Part shown: positions 14,946-16,037 of the stretch, in pieces
How the letters are laid out: every line of letters begins with the position of its first letter
How positions within the stretch are numbered: position 1 is the first letter of the stretch
Assembly (NCBI GenBank): GCA_902464495.1
Contig: CABQJK010000042.1
Coordinates: 1 to 16,037 of the forward strand
From: an uncultured Collinsella sp.
GTDB taxonomy: Bacteria > Actinomycetota > Coriobacteriia > Coriobacteriales > Coriobacteriaceae
Length of the DNA stretch: 16,037 nucleotides
Reading direction: 5' to 3'
Position numbers and translations under genes: made by a program
Notes under the pieces: model-generated
The model's database searches: none
What the model saw: the letters and a program-made list of their open reading frames with translations, nothing else
What the model was told of the DNA's origin: nothing

Positions 14946-16007
14946 CTACTCGGCGTCGGCGAAGCCGTTGGGGTTGTGGCTCTGCCAGTTCCAGCTATCG
15001 CGGCACATGTCCGCGATGTCGTACTGGGCCTTCCAGCCCATCATGCGCTCGGCCTTGGAGGCATCGCACCAGTTGGCAGCGATGTCGCCGGCGCGGCGCT
15101 CGCGGATCACGTAGGGCAGCTCCTTGCCACAAGCCTTGGAGAAGGCGGCGACGACCTCGAGTACCGAGGTGCCGGTGCCGGTGCCCAGGTTAAAGATCTC
15201 GACGCCGGTCTTGCCGTTCATCCAGTTAAGGGCGGCAACGTGACCAGAGGCCAGATCGCACACGTGGATGTAGTCGCGCACGCCGGTGCCGTCGGGGGTG
15301 GGGTAGTCGTTGCCAAAGACCTGAACGGCCTCGAGCTTGCCCACGGCGACCTGGGCGACATAGGGCACCAGGTTGTTGGGGATGCCCTTGGGGTCCTCGC
15401 CGATCAGGCCCGACGGATGAGCGCCGATGGGGTTGAAGTAACGGAGCAGCACGACGTCCCACTCGGGGTCGGCGGTGTGGACGTCCATAAGGATCTGCTC
15501 GATCATCCACTTGGTCCAGCCATAGGGGTTGGTTGCGGGCTTCTTGGGGTCTTCCTCGGTGACGGGCGGGTTGTCCGGGTCGCCGTAGACGGTCGAGGAG
15601 CTCGAGAAGATGATGGACTTGCAGCCATGGTTGCGCATGACGTCGATGAGCACCAGGGTGTTCTCGATGTTGTTGTGGTAGTACTCGACGGGCTTGCTCA
15701 CCGACTCGCCGACGGCCTTAAAGCCGGCAAAGTGGATGACACGGTCGATCTGATGGGTATCGAAGATCTTGTTCATCGCATCGCGGTCGAGCACGTTGGC
15801 CTCGTAGAAGGTGAGGTTCTTGGCGGCCTCGTCGCCCACGATGGTCTTGACGCGGTCGACGGCGACGGCGCTGGAGTTGGAGAGATCATCGACGATGACG
15901 ACCTGGTAGCCACCCTCGAGCAGCTGAACGACGGTGTGCGAGCCGATAAAGCCGGCGCCACCGGTAACGAGGACGCAGGTGTCTTTGGGGTCGAGTGCTT
16001 TGGACAT
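14946..16007 (-). CDS. galE: UDP-glucose 4-epimerase
   Basis: The 353-residue cytoplasmic enzyme interconverts UDP-glucose and UDP-galactose in the Leloir pathway and supplies UDP-galactose for surface polysaccharides. It is an extended short-chain dehydrogenase with NAD motif GGAGFIGS (16-23), HFAGFKAVGES (92-102), the serine cluster FSSSSTVYG (134-142) and the catalytic YGWTK (Tyr162, Lys166). The later segments LRYFNPIGAHPSG, GTGVRDYIHV and FNLGTGTGTSVLEV are typical of GalE. The family's usual length is about 330-350. The ATG at 16007 has AGGAG 5 nt upstream, so the gene is complete; its promoter lies beyond or at the window edge. It is monocistronic here, ending in a strong terminator. 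No galK or galT is visible in the window. Confidence 0.96.
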   Translation of the reverse strand: MSKALDPKDTCVLVTGGAGFIGSHTVVQLLEGGYQVVIVDDLSNSSAVAVDRVKTIVGDEAAKNLTFYEANVLDRDAMNKIFDTHQIDRVIHFAGFKAVGESVSKPVEYYHNNIENTLVLIDVMRNHGCKSIIFSSSSTVYGDPDNPPVTEEDPKKPATNPYGWTKWMIEQILMDVHTADPEWDVVLLRYFNPIGAHPSGLIGEDPKGIPNNLVPYVAQVAVGKLEAVQVFGNDYPTPDGTGVRDYIHVCDLASGHVAALNWMNGKTGVEIFNLGTGTGTSVLEVVAAFSKACGKELPYVIRERRAGDIAANWCDASKAERMMGWKAQYDIADMCRDSWNWQSHNPNGFADAE

Positions 16008-16037
16008 GTAGTCTCCTATCGAATCAGGAACACTTCT

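Overview
The window looks like chromosomal DNA of a high-GC, anaerobic gut Actinomycetota of the Coriobacteriia, most plausibly Collinsella or a close relative. This is an inference from gene content, base composition and protein style; no marker gene fixes the genus. Twelve genes are supported: one tRNA and eleven proteins. Most are linked to uptake and breakdown of alpha-glucans and alpha-glucosides.

Layout. 1-2184 (minus strand): tRNA-Gln(UUG), a protein with two peptidoglycan-binding repeats and a possible degenerate amidase domain, and an all-trans polyprenyl diphosphate synthase. 2300-4750 (minus): one large polypeptide joining an alpha-glucoside PTS permease (EIIC-EIIB) to a HAD-type phosphatase. 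4975-5694 (plus, divergent from it): a GntR/HutC-family regulator resembling the trehalose repressor TreR, followed by a strong terminator. 5695-6000 (306 bp, no gene): that terminator, then the control region of the next operon. 6001-10366 (plus): a complete CUT1 sugar ABC transporter operon of binding lipoprotein, two permeases and ATPase. 10367-10822 (456 bp, convergent, no gene): two facing terminators around three tandem 57-bp palindromic elements. 10823-14724 (minus): glycogen/alpha-glucan phosphorylase and 4-alpha-glucanotransferase. 14946-16007 (minus): UDP-glucose 4-epimerase.

How it fits together. Alpha-glucosides could enter through the PTS-phosphatase fusion, and maltodextrin-type oligosaccharides through the ABC transporter. 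The glucanotransferase and phosphorylase would then convert them to glucose 1-phosphate and glucose. GalE links this to UDP-sugar and galactose metabolism. No alpha-glucosidase or phospho-alpha-glucosidase is present. A palindrome close to TTGTTTAAACAA occurs five times, always in the control regions of the PTS/regulator pair, the ABC operon or malQ. It matches the GT-N-TA-N-AC pattern of HutC-family operators, so the TreR-like protein is the natural candidate to control all three units.

The least ordinary items are the EIICB-HAD fusion, the three-unit hairpin array at 10506-10723, and the shared operator motif.
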